A program made the position numbers and the translations under genes. Shown here one piece after another: positions 17,158 through 25,921 of a DNA stretch of 56,261 nt. Source of the DNA: Bacteroidota bacterium (GTDB lineage: Bacteria > Bacteroidota > Bacteroidia > Chitinophagales > Chitinophagaceae); contig JAPLEH010000072.1 of assembly GCA_026391455.1 (NCBI GenBank), positions 1 through 56,261 on the forward strand, written 5' to 3'. Each line of letters begins with the position of its first letter. Positions within the stretch are counted from its first letter, which is position 1. The notes under the pieces were generated by a model. That model was not told where the DNA came from, did not search any database, and worked only from the letters and a program-made list of their open reading frames with translations.

Positions 17158-17169
17158 TAAAGATATTTG
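17138..17169 (+). promoter_or_regulatory. Possible map promoter overlapping the secY terminator
   Basis: CTTG at 17138-17141, a 20-nt spacer, and GATATTTG at 17162-17169 (7 of 8 to TAnnTTTG) have the same geometry as the rpsJ promoter. The start of transcription would fall near 17175, one or two nt before the map ATG, giving a nearly leaderless mRNA. Confidence 0.4.
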
Positions 17170-17176
17170 CAAAACA

Positions 17177-17998
17177 ATGGCCCAGATAAAAACAGATGCC
17201 GAAGTAGAACTGATGCGGCAAAGTGCCCTCCTCGTGAGTAAAACCCTTACGGAAGTAGCTACCATGCTTAAGCCGGGCATGACAAGTATGTACATCGATA
17301 ACTTTATCGGTTCATTTGTACGGGATCATGGCGCCGTTCCTTCCTTTCTAAACTATCATGGGTATCCTTTTAACTCCTGTTTGTCTGTTAACGATGTGGT
17401 GGTACACGGATTTCCGTCCGAAGCTGAATTGAAAGAAGGGGATATCATTTCTGTGGATATAGGGGTGATCTTAAACGGCTGGCATGGCGATCATGCCTAC
17501 ACATTTGCCATTGGTGACCCCGGGGAAGAAGTGATAAAGCTGATTCAGGTTACTAAGGAATCCCTCTATAAAGGCATTGAAAAAGCCATAAGCGGCAACA
17601 GAACGGGCGATATCGGTTTTGCCATACAAGAACATACCGAAAAGAAACACGGCTACGGAGTGGTACGCGAACTGGTGGGACATGGGCTGGGCCGAAACCT
17701 GCATGAGGACCCGCAAGTGCCGAATTACGGAAAGCGTGGCAGCGGAACCAAACTGAAAGAAGGTATGGTACTCGCTATAGAACCGATGATCAACCTCGGA
17801 AAAAAAGATGTATATACAGAATCAGATGGATGGACCGTACGTACCCGGGACCATAAAGCATCCGTACATTTTGAACATGATGTATGCGTACGCAAACATC
17901 AGGCGGATATTCTCTCCGATTACAGTATCATTGAAAAAGCAGAGAAGGCAAACCCCAACCTGTTTACTTCAAAACCAGTATTACTCTCCGCAGAATGA
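17177..17998 (+). CDS. map: Methionine aminopeptidase, type I
   Basis: 273 residues from ATG 17177. A longer frame from 17111 would read through the secY terminator stem, so it is rejected. The enzyme removes the initiator methionine from new proteins. Metal ligands are visible in S-V-D-I-G-V-I-L-N-G-W-H-G-D-H-A (two Asp), E-L-V-G-H-G-L-G (His) and A-I-E-P-M-I (Glu), plus the last Glu in S-V-H-F-E-H-D. In many genomes infA and the alpha operon follow map; here a convergent unrelated gene follows 9 nt after the stop. Confidence 0.96.
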   Translation: MAQIKTDAEVELMRQSALLVSKTLTEVATMLKPGMTSMYIDNFIGSFVRDHGAVPSFLNYHGYPFNSCLSVNDVVVHGFPSEAELKEGDIISVDIGVILNGWHGDHAYTFAIGDPGEEVIKLIQVTKESLYKGIEKAISGNRTGDIGFAIQEHTEKKHGYGVVRELVGHGLGRNLHEDPQVPNYGKRGSGTKLKEGMVLAIEPMINLGKKDVYTESDGWTVRTRDHKASVHFEHDVCVRKHQADILSDYSIIEKAEKANPNLFTSKPVLLSAE

Positions 17999-18007
17999 AC
18001 TGCCCGG

Positions 18008-18598
18008 TCAAAGGATCCGGTACTTTAACTCGATCCGCTCATCTTTCCATATCTCCTGCGGACTGATATAAGTGTCATTCAATTGAAACACCACGCCGGC
18101 TTTGGCAAAAGCATCCCGAACCAATTCAGAACAGATATAGTTCTTATTCTTTTCCCGCTTCCCGATTTGGAATAATATCCTGGTCATAATCCGGATGATC
18201 TCCCAATTATCATACGGCCGGGTGAGTTCATCTAAACCAAAACTGATAGCCCTGTTCAGCTTTTCCTGCTCCAGTTCAAAATTCAATTTGGCAACCACGA
18301 TCTGTCCCTTATAACTTCTCTTCTTCCCCTTATAGTCGCGTAAATACTTTGACATAGGAATAAGCCGGATACCTACATATGGCTCTGCTTCCAGCACCAT
18401 TACTCTGTTCAACGCGGTGTCTTTATAAATAATGGCCACATGACTCCACACGCTTTTCGTTAATCGCTGAATGATACCGGAAAAGGTATAACTCCCTGAA
18501 CTGAAAAAAATGTGACCGGTTTTGAGGTATTCCCGGATCTTCTCATAGGGAACTACCGGTAATTCCTTGAGTTGCTTTTTGGTGATCGTTGCTGCCAC
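18008..18598 (-). CDS. YiiX/YebB-like NlpC/P60-related cysteine hydrolase
   Basis: 196 residues with a GTG start at 18598. W-S-H-V-A-I-I supplies the histidine and Y-I-C-S-E-L-V the cysteine of the circularly permuted papain-like fold of the YiiX (DUF830) group, whose members are thought to cut amide bonds in lipid or peptidoglycan-linked substrates. No signal peptide is visible, so it is probably cytoplasmic or peripheral. It converges with map (9-nt gap) and diverges from the amylase genes. Confidence 0.75.
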   Translation of the reverse strand: MAATITKKQLKELPVVPYEKIREYLKTGHIFFSSGSYTFSGIIQRLTKSVWSHVAIIYKDTALNRVMVLEAEPYVGIRLIPMSKYLRDYKGKKRSYKGQIVVAKLNFELEQEKLNRAISFGLDELTRPYDNWEIIRIMTRILFQIGKREKNKNYICSELVRDAFAKAGVVFQLNDTYISPQEIWKDERIELKYRIL

Positions 18599-18709
18599 AA
18601 AATGTATTTGTACGAACTTAAGAAATCCATTCTTGCTGTCAAAAGATTAAACAACAATTGCCTGTTAGAAAGTAAAAATGTACATTCAATTATATTAAAC
18701 TTTTTAACT

Positions 18710-21244
18710 ATGTGTAAACTCTTACTTCGCCTTTATGTTTTCTCCTTATTCTTCCTTGCAGGAAAGGAGATACAGGCACAACAGGTATTTATGCAGGGAT
18801 GGTATTGGGATTATCCAAAGACTGCCGCAGGAAAAAGCTGGGCCGATACCTTACGTTTGAAAGCTGCAGCACTAAAGCAGAGCGGCATTACACATATCTG
18901 GTTTCCCCCGCATGCCGTGGCCAGCTTTGGCACTACCAGCAACGGCTACGATCCAAAGGATCTGTTTATTGGAAATCAAACAACGGGGCTTGGTACCAGA
19001 GCGGCCCTCAATGCCATGTTGAGCCAGTTTACCAGTCAGGGCATTGTACCAGTGGCCGATGTGATTTACAACCACCGCGATGGAGGAGCGCCGGAAGTAA
19101 ATTCAGCCGTAAAAAATTATATCACGAATTTTTATACGGCCAGCAAAGAACCATTTCCGTCAGACAGGTTTCGCTGTGCTTTGCCTGTCGGTGGAAGCAC
19201 GGGAAATGGCGCCGGCGATTACTATATCAAGATCAGTTCAAAAACTGGTAACAGCCGATTTAGTAATTATGGATATAAACTACTGGCAAAAACGAACCGG
19301 GTAGGGGAGAGTGCGCTGGCCCCGTTGAATGAAACAGAACCCAATGGTGGGGGTGATTGCAGCCAGGCCAATAATGTACTGCCACTAGGCAGAAATATGC
19401 TGGCAGTAGTGGAAACCTCTGCCGGTTGTAACACGGATGAATTCAAACTTACGCTGGCTGCCAATAGTTATTTTGCTGCTGGAGATACGGTATTTATTTA
19501 TCTCACCAATACAGGCGGCTATTCCGATCACCGCATTTATGGTATTTGGAGTTCATCCAGAAATACGGATATCTCCAGTGAATTGCTCTACCAGACCTAT
19601 ACCAATTTCAACAACCTGCCCAGCGGACGCGGGCAAATGAATTTTGAATCCTTTAAGCCAAACTCAACTAATGCTGCCACCACTTTTCTCAATGGCGACT
19701 GGGATGGTATGTTTTTCTTTTACGACTATGATCATACACAAAAAAGAACAAAGGACAGCCTTATCAATTATACCAAATGGAACTGGAGTACACTCGGCGT
19801 TCGCGGTTTCCGGATGGATGCGATAAAACATTTCTCTCCCGAGTTTGTGGGTGATATGCTCGACAGCCTGCACCAGTCTGGTATGGATCCCAATTTTGTA
19901 GTAGGAGAATGGTATGGCACCAATGCCACTGAACTCAGCGGATGGATCAATAATGTAAAAAGTTATATGAATGCCGGTACGCTTGCTGCTATTCAACCGA
20001 AAATATTTGATTTTACCCTTCGGGAAAATTTACGACAGGCCTGCGATAATGCTGGGTTTGATGTGCGGAATGTATTTACCGGCAGTCTTCGGGATGCTGC
20101 GGGTATGAGCGGATTTAATGCAGTAACATTTGTAAATAATCATGATTTCCGGGATGCGTCTGGCTTCGCCTCTCTGGTGCGCACTTCACCTAACCTCGCA
20201 TATGCATACATTCTCACCAATAACCAATTGGGTGTACCCACGATTTTCTATCCGGATTATTATGGATACCCTGCCCCCTCCGGTGGTGTGTACAGTTACC
20301 ATCCCACCAATCTACCTCCATACAAAACAGAGCTGGATAAACTGATGAAGGCCCTGAAACTTTATATCAATGGTTCGCCTTCGGTGGATTACCTCAACCG
20401 TTTTAGCACCCCATACAGTGCCAATTTTATTCAGGGAAGTTCAAACAGGGCGCTGGTGTATCAGTTGCAGGGCTTTGCCGCCAACGGAAATAAAGATGTG
20501 ATCGTTGCGATCAATTTTGGCAATACCACACTCAAAGTGGACCATGGTATTAACACACGTGGCGGTGCCATAACTCCCGGTACGGTGTTTACTGATGTAC
20601 TTGCCAGATCTGCCTTTCCCTTTCAGGTGGTGAGTGGCAGCAATCAGGTATATATTGAATTACCCCCGCAGAGCTATTCTGTGTGGGTACAGGGATCAGT
20701 ACCCGTCGTAACCAGGGGTATGCCATTGTTTACCGTAACCAACGAAGGAAAGAAAGCCAAATTATTGTGGGAAGCGGTTGAAAATAACGAAGTATCCTCC
20801 TTCCGGATTCAGCGTTCTTCCGATGGAATTCAGTTTGATCAGATAGGTACAGTAACGGCAGCCATTACCGATGGAAGACAGGCATACGCCTTTACTGACG
20901 TACAACCTTTCGTGGGACAGAAAACCTATTACCGCGTGGAAATAGTACGGAAAGACAACCAACAACAACGTACAGAGATCCGCGATATAACTATCGATGC
21001 ATATACGTACTCATTGCAGTTGCTTGGTAATCCAGTAAACACGAATCTGGATTTCACTTTCGATGCACCGGCCGGAATGGCTACTGCACGAATCATCGAT
21101 CAGCAGGGACATATCATGCTGCGGCAGCGGCTCAGTGGCGATACGCGTACGCGCATCCCTGTTAGTAAGCTTTCATCCGGCACCTATGTGCTGGTGATTT
21201 CAATGGATGGTAAACAATATACAGCATCATTTGTAAAACAATAA
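18710..21244 (+). CDS. Secreted alpha-amylase (GH13) with T9SS sorting domain, copy 1
   Basis: 844 residues from ATG 18710; the frame is open 46 codons further upstream but those lack a signal. The order is signal peptide (1-23), GH13 barrel with an inserted domain (about 165-290), a C-terminal all-beta amylase domain, an FN3-like segment and a T9SS type-A sorting domain at the end (L-L-G-N-P-V-N-T to A-S-F-V-K-Q). Catalytic regions: D-V-I-Y-N-H (Asp117), F-R-M-D-A-I-K-H (nucleophile Asp370), V-G-E-W-Y (acid/base Glu400) and N-N-H-D (Asp479). It hydrolyses alpha-1,4-glucans outside the cell or on its surface. The neighbour at 21355 is a close duplicate. Confidence 0.92.
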   Translation: MCKLLLRLYVFSLFFLAGKEIQAQQVFMQGWYWDYPKTAAGKSWADTLRLKAAALKQSGITHIWFPPHAVASFGTTSNGYDPKDLFIGNQTTGLGTRAALNAMLSQFTSQGIVPVADVIYNHRDGGAPEVNSAVKNYITNFYTASKEPFPSDRFRCALPVGGSTGNGAGDYYIKISSKTGNSRFSNYGYKLLAKTNRVGESALAPLNETEPNGGGDCSQANNVLPLGRNMLAVVETSAGCNTDEFKLTLAANSYFAAGDTVFIYLTNTGGYSDHRIYGIWSSSRNTDISSELLYQTYTNFNNLPSGRGQMNFESFKPNSTNAATTFLNGDWDGMFFFYDYDHTQKRTKDSLINYTKWNWSTLGVRGFRMDAIKHFSPEFVGDMLDSLHQSGMDPNFVVGEWYGTNATELSGWINNVKSYMNAGTLAAIQPKIFDFTLRENLRQACDNAGFDVRNVFTGSLRDAAGMSGFNAVTFVNNHDFRDASGFASLVRTSPNLAYAYILTNNQLGVPTIFYPDYYGYPAPSGGVYSYHPTNLPPYKTELDKLMKALKLYINGSPSVDYLNRFSTPYSANFIQGSSNRALVYQLQGFAANGNKDVIVAINFGNTTLKVDHGINTRGGAITPGTVFTDVLARSAFPFQVVSGSNQVYIELPPQSYSVWVQGSVPVVTRGMPLFTVTNEGKKAKLLWEAVENNEVSSFRIQRSSDGIQFDQIGTVTAAITDGRQAYAFTDVQPFVGQKTYYRVEIVRKDNQQQRTEIRDITIDAYTYSLQLLGNPVNTNLDFTFDAPAGMATARIIDQQGHIMLRQRLSGDTRTRIPVSKLSSGTYVLVISMDGKQYTASFVKQ

Positions 21245-21266
21245 TCATCTGCTGCCAACTGCCAGG

Positions 21267-21300
21267 CAATACCCGGTTATAAATATGTAATCGGGTATTG
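21267..21300 (+). terminator. Hairpin between the two amylase genes
   Basis: CAATACCCG (21267-21275) pairs with CGGGTATTG (21292-21300); only TTT follows, so termination may be partial. The second amylase starts 55 nt later. Confidence 0.5.
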
Positions 21301-21354
21301 TTTGGTTATGCTATAAAGAATAGCTAATTTTATTATATTATTATAATTGATTAT

Positions 21355-23898
21355 ATGTGTAAACACTTACTTCGCCCGGCTTTATTGTTTTTTTTCCTGA
21401 TCAGTTGCGTTTGCCTTTCTGCTCAACAGGTAATGATGCAGGGATGGTATTGGGATTACCCCAAAACACCGGATGGCAAGAGTTGGGCGGATACCTTGCG
21501 GTTAAAAGCGGCATCGTTGAAACAAAGTGGCATTACACATATCTGGTTTCCACCACATGCGGTAGCCAGTTTTGGCCCTTCCAGCAACGGGTATGACCCA
21601 AAGGACCTATTTATCGGCAATCAAACGACCGGGCTTGGTACACGTCCAGCGTTGAATAATATGCTGTCTGAGTTTACTGCACAGGGTATCGCCCCCGTGG
21701 CCGATGTAATCTTCAATCACCGCGATGGAGGAGCACCCGAAGTAAACCCTGCTGTAAAAAACTATATTACTAATTTTTATACGGCGGCAAAGGAGCCCTT
21801 TCCTTCCGACCGTTTTCGTTGTGCGTTACCGTTAGGGGGCAGTACCGGCAATGGTGCAGGGGATTATTATTTCAAGATCAGTTCAAAAACGGGAAATGTG
21901 CGGTTCAATAATTTTACCTATAAAATCTATGCACAAACCAACCGTGTGGGCAACCAGGGATTAGCTGCACTCACCGAATCTGAACCCAATGGGGGAGGCG
22001 ATTGTGGTCAGCCCAATAATACCGTGCCATTGGGAAGGGATATGAACGCCACCGTAGAAACCACCACTGGTTGCAACACCGATGAATTCCGTATCACCCT
22101 TACCAGTACTGATTTTTTTGCCGCAGGCGACACCCTTTTTATTTTTCTGAATAATACAGGCGGCTATTCTGATCATCGTATTTATGGCATTTACAGTGCA
22201 TCCCGCGCACAGGATATCGTAGGTGAACTACTTTACCAAACCTACACGGATTATTCATCGCTGCCGAGCGGAAGGGGACAAATGAATTTCGAATTCTTCA
22301 AACCTAACAGTTTGACAGCTTCCACTACTTTTTTGAATGGTGATTGGGATGGTATGTTTTTCTTTTATGATTATGATCAGTTTCAGAAACGTACAAAAGA
22401 TTCGCTGATTAATTATGCCAAATGGAACTGGACGGATCTTGGAGTACGGGCCTATCGCATGGATGCGGTAAAACATTTTACGCCGGAATTCGTCGGCGAT
22501 CTGCTGGATAGTTTGCATCAGTCTGGCATGGACCCCTCGCTGGTGGTGGGCGAATGGTATGGCAGCAATACCAGCGAACTCAGTGGCTGGCTGAATAATG
22601 TGAAGAGCTACATGAATGCGGGTACACTGGCCGCGATACAACCCAAGATTTTCGATTTCGCTTTACGAGAAAATCTCCGGCAGGCATGCGATAACAACTC
22701 ATTCGATGTGCGGAATGTCTTCACTGGAAGTTTACGCGATGCAGCCGGCGTGAGCGGCTTTAATATCGTTACCTTTTTAAATAACCACGATTTCAGGGAT
22801 CCATCGGGCTTTGCATCGTTGGTGCGCAATAATCCGGATCTGGGTTATGCCTATCTGCTTACGAATAACCAATTGGGCGTACCCACTATTTTTTATCCGG
22901 ATTACTATGGATATCCTGCCCCATCGGGTGGATTATACAGCTATCATCCCACCGGTATGCCTGCATATAAGGCACCAATCGACCGGCTCATCCAGGTGTT
23001 GAAATTCTATATCAATGGGTCTCCGTCTGTCGATTACCTGAATCGTTTTGGCACTCCGTATACATCGAATTTTATTCAGGGTAGCTCTGATAAAGCGCTG
23101 ATCTATCAGTTGCAGGGCTATGCCGGCAACGGTAACCGGGAAGTAATTGTAGCCATCAATTTTGGGAATACCACATTGAGAGTGGATCATGCCATTAATA
23201 CCCGCGGAGGAACGATTGCACCCGGCACCAATTTTACGGATGTGTTGGGTAACTCCGCATTCCCTTTCCAGGTATTGAATGGCAGCAATCAGGTGTATAT
23301 AGAATTACCTCCCCGCAGTTATTCGGTATGGGTGCAGGGTAGTCTTACGGTATTACCTTTAACTTGGCTGAATTTTTCTGCCGTACCAGAACGCAACAAC
23401 GTACAATTGACCTGGGAGATTTCGGATAATCAGGAGTTGCGGTCTTTTTCAGTACAACGGGCAGATGATGGCGTACATTTCAATACGATCGCAACCATAC
23501 CGGCAGCACCGGGCGCAGGAAACCGGGTATACCAGCATACAGACAAACAAACCAAATTGAATCAGGCGATGCTGTACAGGATCGAAGCCGAGAAACTCGA
23601 CCGGCAGAAAACATTATCCGATATCCGGCTCGTTCGTTTAGACAGGGATGATCTGGTCTTGCGCATCGAAGGGAATCCGGTAAAAGAATTCATCCGATTG
23701 AATGTTCAATACCATTCATCTGCACCTGCTGTAATACGGATCTTAAATATGGCCGGTGCAACCATACAGGAACAAACGGTACAACTACGCCCCGGGGAGC
23801 AACGTATAACAATACCCGCAGGCCAATTGGCAACAGGACAGTATCAATTGGTCATAACGGCGGGATCCATACAAAGGGTTGCATCCTTTATACGGTAG
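21355..23898 (+). CDS. Secreted alpha-amylase (GH13) with T9SS sorting domain, copy 2
   Basis: 847 residues. It has the same architecture as the preceding gene, with catalytic Asp117, Asp370 and Glu400 at identical positions. The barrel and insert are nearly superimposable between copies, while the last 180 residues (FN3-like linker and sorting domain, E-G-N-P-V-K-E to V-A-S-F-I-R) have diverged strongly. Even the first codons are shared (M-C-K-x-L-L-R). This points to tandem duplication followed by selection on the catalytic part. It is likely exported by T9SS and attached to the surface. Confidence 0.92.
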   Translation: MCKHLLRPALLFFFLISCVCLSAQQVMMQGWYWDYPKTPDGKSWADTLRLKAASLKQSGITHIWFPPHAVASFGPSSNGYDPKDLFIGNQTTGLGTRPALNNMLSEFTAQGIAPVADVIFNHRDGGAPEVNPAVKNYITNFYTAAKEPFPSDRFRCALPLGGSTGNGAGDYYFKISSKTGNVRFNNFTYKIYAQTNRVGNQGLAALTESEPNGGGDCGQPNNTVPLGRDMNATVETTTGCNTDEFRITLTSTDFFAAGDTLFIFLNNTGGYSDHRIYGIYSASRAQDIVGELLYQTYTDYSSLPSGRGQMNFEFFKPNSLTASTTFLNGDWDGMFFFYDYDQFQKRTKDSLINYAKWNWTDLGVRAYRMDAVKHFTPEFVGDLLDSLHQSGMDPSLVVGEWYGSNTSELSGWLNNVKSYMNAGTLAAIQPKIFDFALRENLRQACDNNSFDVRNVFTGSLRDAAGVSGFNIVTFLNNHDFRDPSGFASLVRNNPDLGYAYLLTNNQLGVPTIFYPDYYGYPAPSGGLYSYHPTGMPAYKAPIDRLIQVLKFYINGSPSVDYLNRFGTPYTSNFIQGSSDKALIYQLQGYAGNGNREVIVAINFGNTTLRVDHAINTRGGTIAPGTNFTDVLGNSAFPFQVLNGSNQVYIELPPRSYSVWVQGSLTVLPLTWLNFSAVPERNNVQLTWEISDNQELRSFSVQRADDGVHFNTIATIPAAPGAGNRVYQHTDKQTKLNQAMLYRIEAEKLDRQKTLSDIRLVRLDRDDLVLRIEGNPVKEFIRLNVQYHSSAPAVIRILNMAGATIQEQTVQLRPGEQRITIPAGQLATGQYQLVITAGSIQRVASFIR

Positions 23899-23918
23899 TG
23901 GAGGCTGGATAATTCCGT

Positions 23919-23926
23919 TATTTTTG
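23919..23926 (+). promoter_or_regulatory. -7 promoter box before the flavoprotein gene
   Basis: TATTTTTG matches TAnnTTTG perfectly, but no TTTG lies at the expected distance upstream. Transcription would begin near 23932, about 8 nt before the TTG start codon, giving a very short leader. Confidence 0.45.
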
Positions 23927-23939
23927 CCAAAACATCAAA

Positions 23940-25163
23940 TTGAAGCACCTGGTAGTAATTGGCGGGGGAGCGGCAGGTTTTTTCTGTGCCATAAATGCGG
24001 CCCGGATGAATCCGCAACTCCGGGTTACGTTGCTGGAAAAATCCGGCAAGCTCCTCTCAAAGGTAAAAGTGAGCGGGGGCGGACGCTGCAATGTGACACA
24101 TGCCTGCGATGATATAACGGTGATGAGTAAGCGCTATCCGCGTGGAGGTAATTTTGTAAAGAAACTATTTCATCTTTTTTTTACCACTGACACCATTGAA
24201 TGGTTTCGCCAGCGCGGCGTGCAATTAAAGACCGAAGCGGACGGACGGATGTTTCCGGTAACCGATTCATCCCAAACCATTATGGATTGTCTGTTAAACG
24301 AGGCTTCTAAATTTTCCATTGAAATTTTATTGCATACTGAAGTAAAGGGTATTCAAAAAAACGGAGATGTATTTACCTTGCTTACCCATCCCAACGGGGA
24401 GATAAAAGCGGATCAGGTATGTGTGGCTTCTGGAGGATATCCGAAAACGGAAATGTTCAACTGGTTGACAGCCTGTGGTCATACAATCGAACCCCCGGTA
24501 CCATCTTTATTTACGTTTAACCTGCCGGGGCATCCCATTCGCGAACTCATGGGAGTAAGTGTACCGGAAGCCGTGGTAAAAATCGCTGGTACCAAAATGG
24601 AACAGCTGGGCCCCTTGCTGATCACCCATTGGGGATTAAGCGGCCCTGCTGTACTGAAGTTAAGTGCCTGGGCTGCCCGGGAATTGGCAGCTTGTAATTA
24701 TCATTTCACGGTGCTGGTCAACTGGCTGCCAGGTATGCATGAGTCCAAACTACAGGAGCAAATACAGTCGCTCCGTTTTACATTGGCTTCGCAAAAGATA
24801 TATACCAAAAATCCATTTTCTCTGCCTTCCCGTTTATGGGAATACATTTTGCAGCAGATCGGAGTAAAGCCGGACATCCGATGGGCCGACTTGCCGGCAA
24901 AAGATGCAAACAAACTGGTAAAACAATTATGCGGGGGTGAGTATGCGGTAAAAGGCAAGACCACCTTTAAAGAAGAATTTGTGACCGCTGGTGGCATACG
25001 GCTCAGTGAAGTGGATCCTTCCACGATGATGAGCAAAATCGTGCCCGGGCTTTTCTTTGCTGGTGAGATACTGGATGTGGATGGGGTAACTGGCGGATTT
25101 AATTTTCAGCATGCCTGGAGCAGCGGGTATGTGGCGGCGGCATCTATTGCTGGTAATAGTTGA
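23940..25163 (+). CDS. HI0933/YhiN-family FAD-dependent oxidoreductase (BaiN-like)
   Basis: 407 residues, TTG start; no ATG exists before the nucleotide-binding motif V-I-G-G-G-A-A-G. S-G-G-G-R-C-N and the C-terminal F-F-A-G-E-I-L-D-V-D-G-V-T-G-G-F-N are the family signatures. It binds FAD and probably reduces or oxidises a small metabolite; the substrate is unknown. The next gene starts 8 nt after its stop, so it is co-transcribed with the arsenosugar-type transferase. Whether it belongs to that pathway is open, since these flavoproteins occur in many contexts. Confidence 0.85.
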   Translation: MKHLVVIGGGAAGFFCAINAARMNPQLRVTLLEKSGKLLSKVKVSGGGRCNVTHACDDITVMSKRYPRGGNFVKKLFHLFFTTDTIEWFRQRGVQLKTEADGRMFPVTDSSQTIMDCLLNEASKFSIEILLHTEVKGIQKNGDVFTLLTHPNGEIKADQVCVASGGYPKTEMFNWLTACGHTIEPPVPSLFTFNLPGHPIRELMGVSVPEAVVKIAGTKMEQLGPLLITHWGLSGPAVLKLSAWAARELAACNYHFTVLVNWLPGMHESKLQEQIQSLRFTLASQKIYTKNPFSLPSRLWEYILQQIGVKPDIRWADLPAKDANKLVKQLCGGEYAVKGKTTFKEEFVTAGGIRLSEVDPSTMMSKIVPGLFFAGEILDVDGVTGGFNFQHAWSSGYVAAASIAGNS

Positions 25164-25171
25164 TTTTTTCT

Positions 25172-25867
25172 ATGCAGCTTAGTATTATTATACCCACATT
25201 AAACGAAGCCGATCAGATCAGCAACCTCGTTTATTATCTTCAGCAGCACACAAAAAACAGTGCCGCAGAAATCATCGTATCCGACGGCGGAAGTACAGAC
25301 GAAACGGTAACATTGGCCTCCGCGGCTGGTGCTACGATCATCCGCAGCCCGCAGAAAGGAAGAGCGGCGCAAATGAATGCAGGTGCTGCAGCGGCAAGCG
25401 GCGATGTCTTATATTTTCTTCATGCGGATACGGTGCCTCCTGTAACCTTCTTTAATGATATTATGAATGCTGTTGCTTCAGGTAATACCATGGGGAGATA
25501 TCGTACACGGTTTAACAGTCATAAATGGTACCTGAAGATCAATGCATGGTTTACGCGGTTTGATTGGTTTGTTTGTATGGGTGGTGACAACTCATTATTC
25601 ATTACAAAAGATTTGTTTGATGCCGATGGTGGCTTTCAGCAGGATATGCAGATCATGGAGGAATATGAATTTTGTGATCGGGTAAGAAAAGCTGGTTGTA
25701 ATTACAAAGTTATGCGGGGAGAAATACTGGTCTCTGCCCGGAAGTATGATACCAATAGCTGGTGGACCGTACAAATGGCAAACCGCAGGATCGTACGCAT
25801 GTACAGGAAAGGTAGCTCCCAGCAGGAGATGAAAGATCAGTATAGAAAAATGCTGCGTTACCGCTGA
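25172..25867 (+). CDS. TIGR04283-like glycosyltransferase (arsenosugar / rSAM-selenodomain transferase 2)
   Basis: 231 residues. A GT2-type start (L-S-I-I-I-P-T-L-N-E-A-D-Q-I) is followed by V-S-D-G-G-S-T-D-E-T, S-P-x-K-G-R-A-A-Q-M-N-A-G-A and L-H-A-D-T, which is the pattern of the TIGR04283 group. C-M-G-G-D-N-S-L-F and E-E-Y-E-F-C-D-R-V complete the fold. Members of this family cluster with ArsS-type radical SAM enzymes and are annotated as arsenosugar biosynthesis transferases. The ATG at 25172 is preferred to a TTG at 25160. It converges with the nucleoside phosphorylase. Confidence 0.8.
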   Translation: MQLSIIIPTLNEADQISNLVYYLQQHTKNSAAEIIVSDGGSTDETVTLASAAGATIIRSPQKGRAAQMNAGAAAASGDVLYFLHADTVPPVTFFNDIMNAVASGNTMGRYRTRFNSHKWYLKINAWFTRFDWFVCMGGDNSLFITKDLFDADGGFQQDMQIMEEYEFCDRVRKAGCNYKVMRGEILVSARKYDTNSWWTVQMANRRIVRMYRKGSSQQEMKDQYRKMLRYR

Positions 25868-25921
25868 TCTTCACCCGATAAACATGTAAGATATCAACAG
25901 AGAGCCTAAAAGAAGAAGGTA

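Noticed and set aside
18572-18709. Longer amylase start
   Set aside because: It would bury the signal peptide behind 46 residues and overlap the start of the divergent hydrolase.
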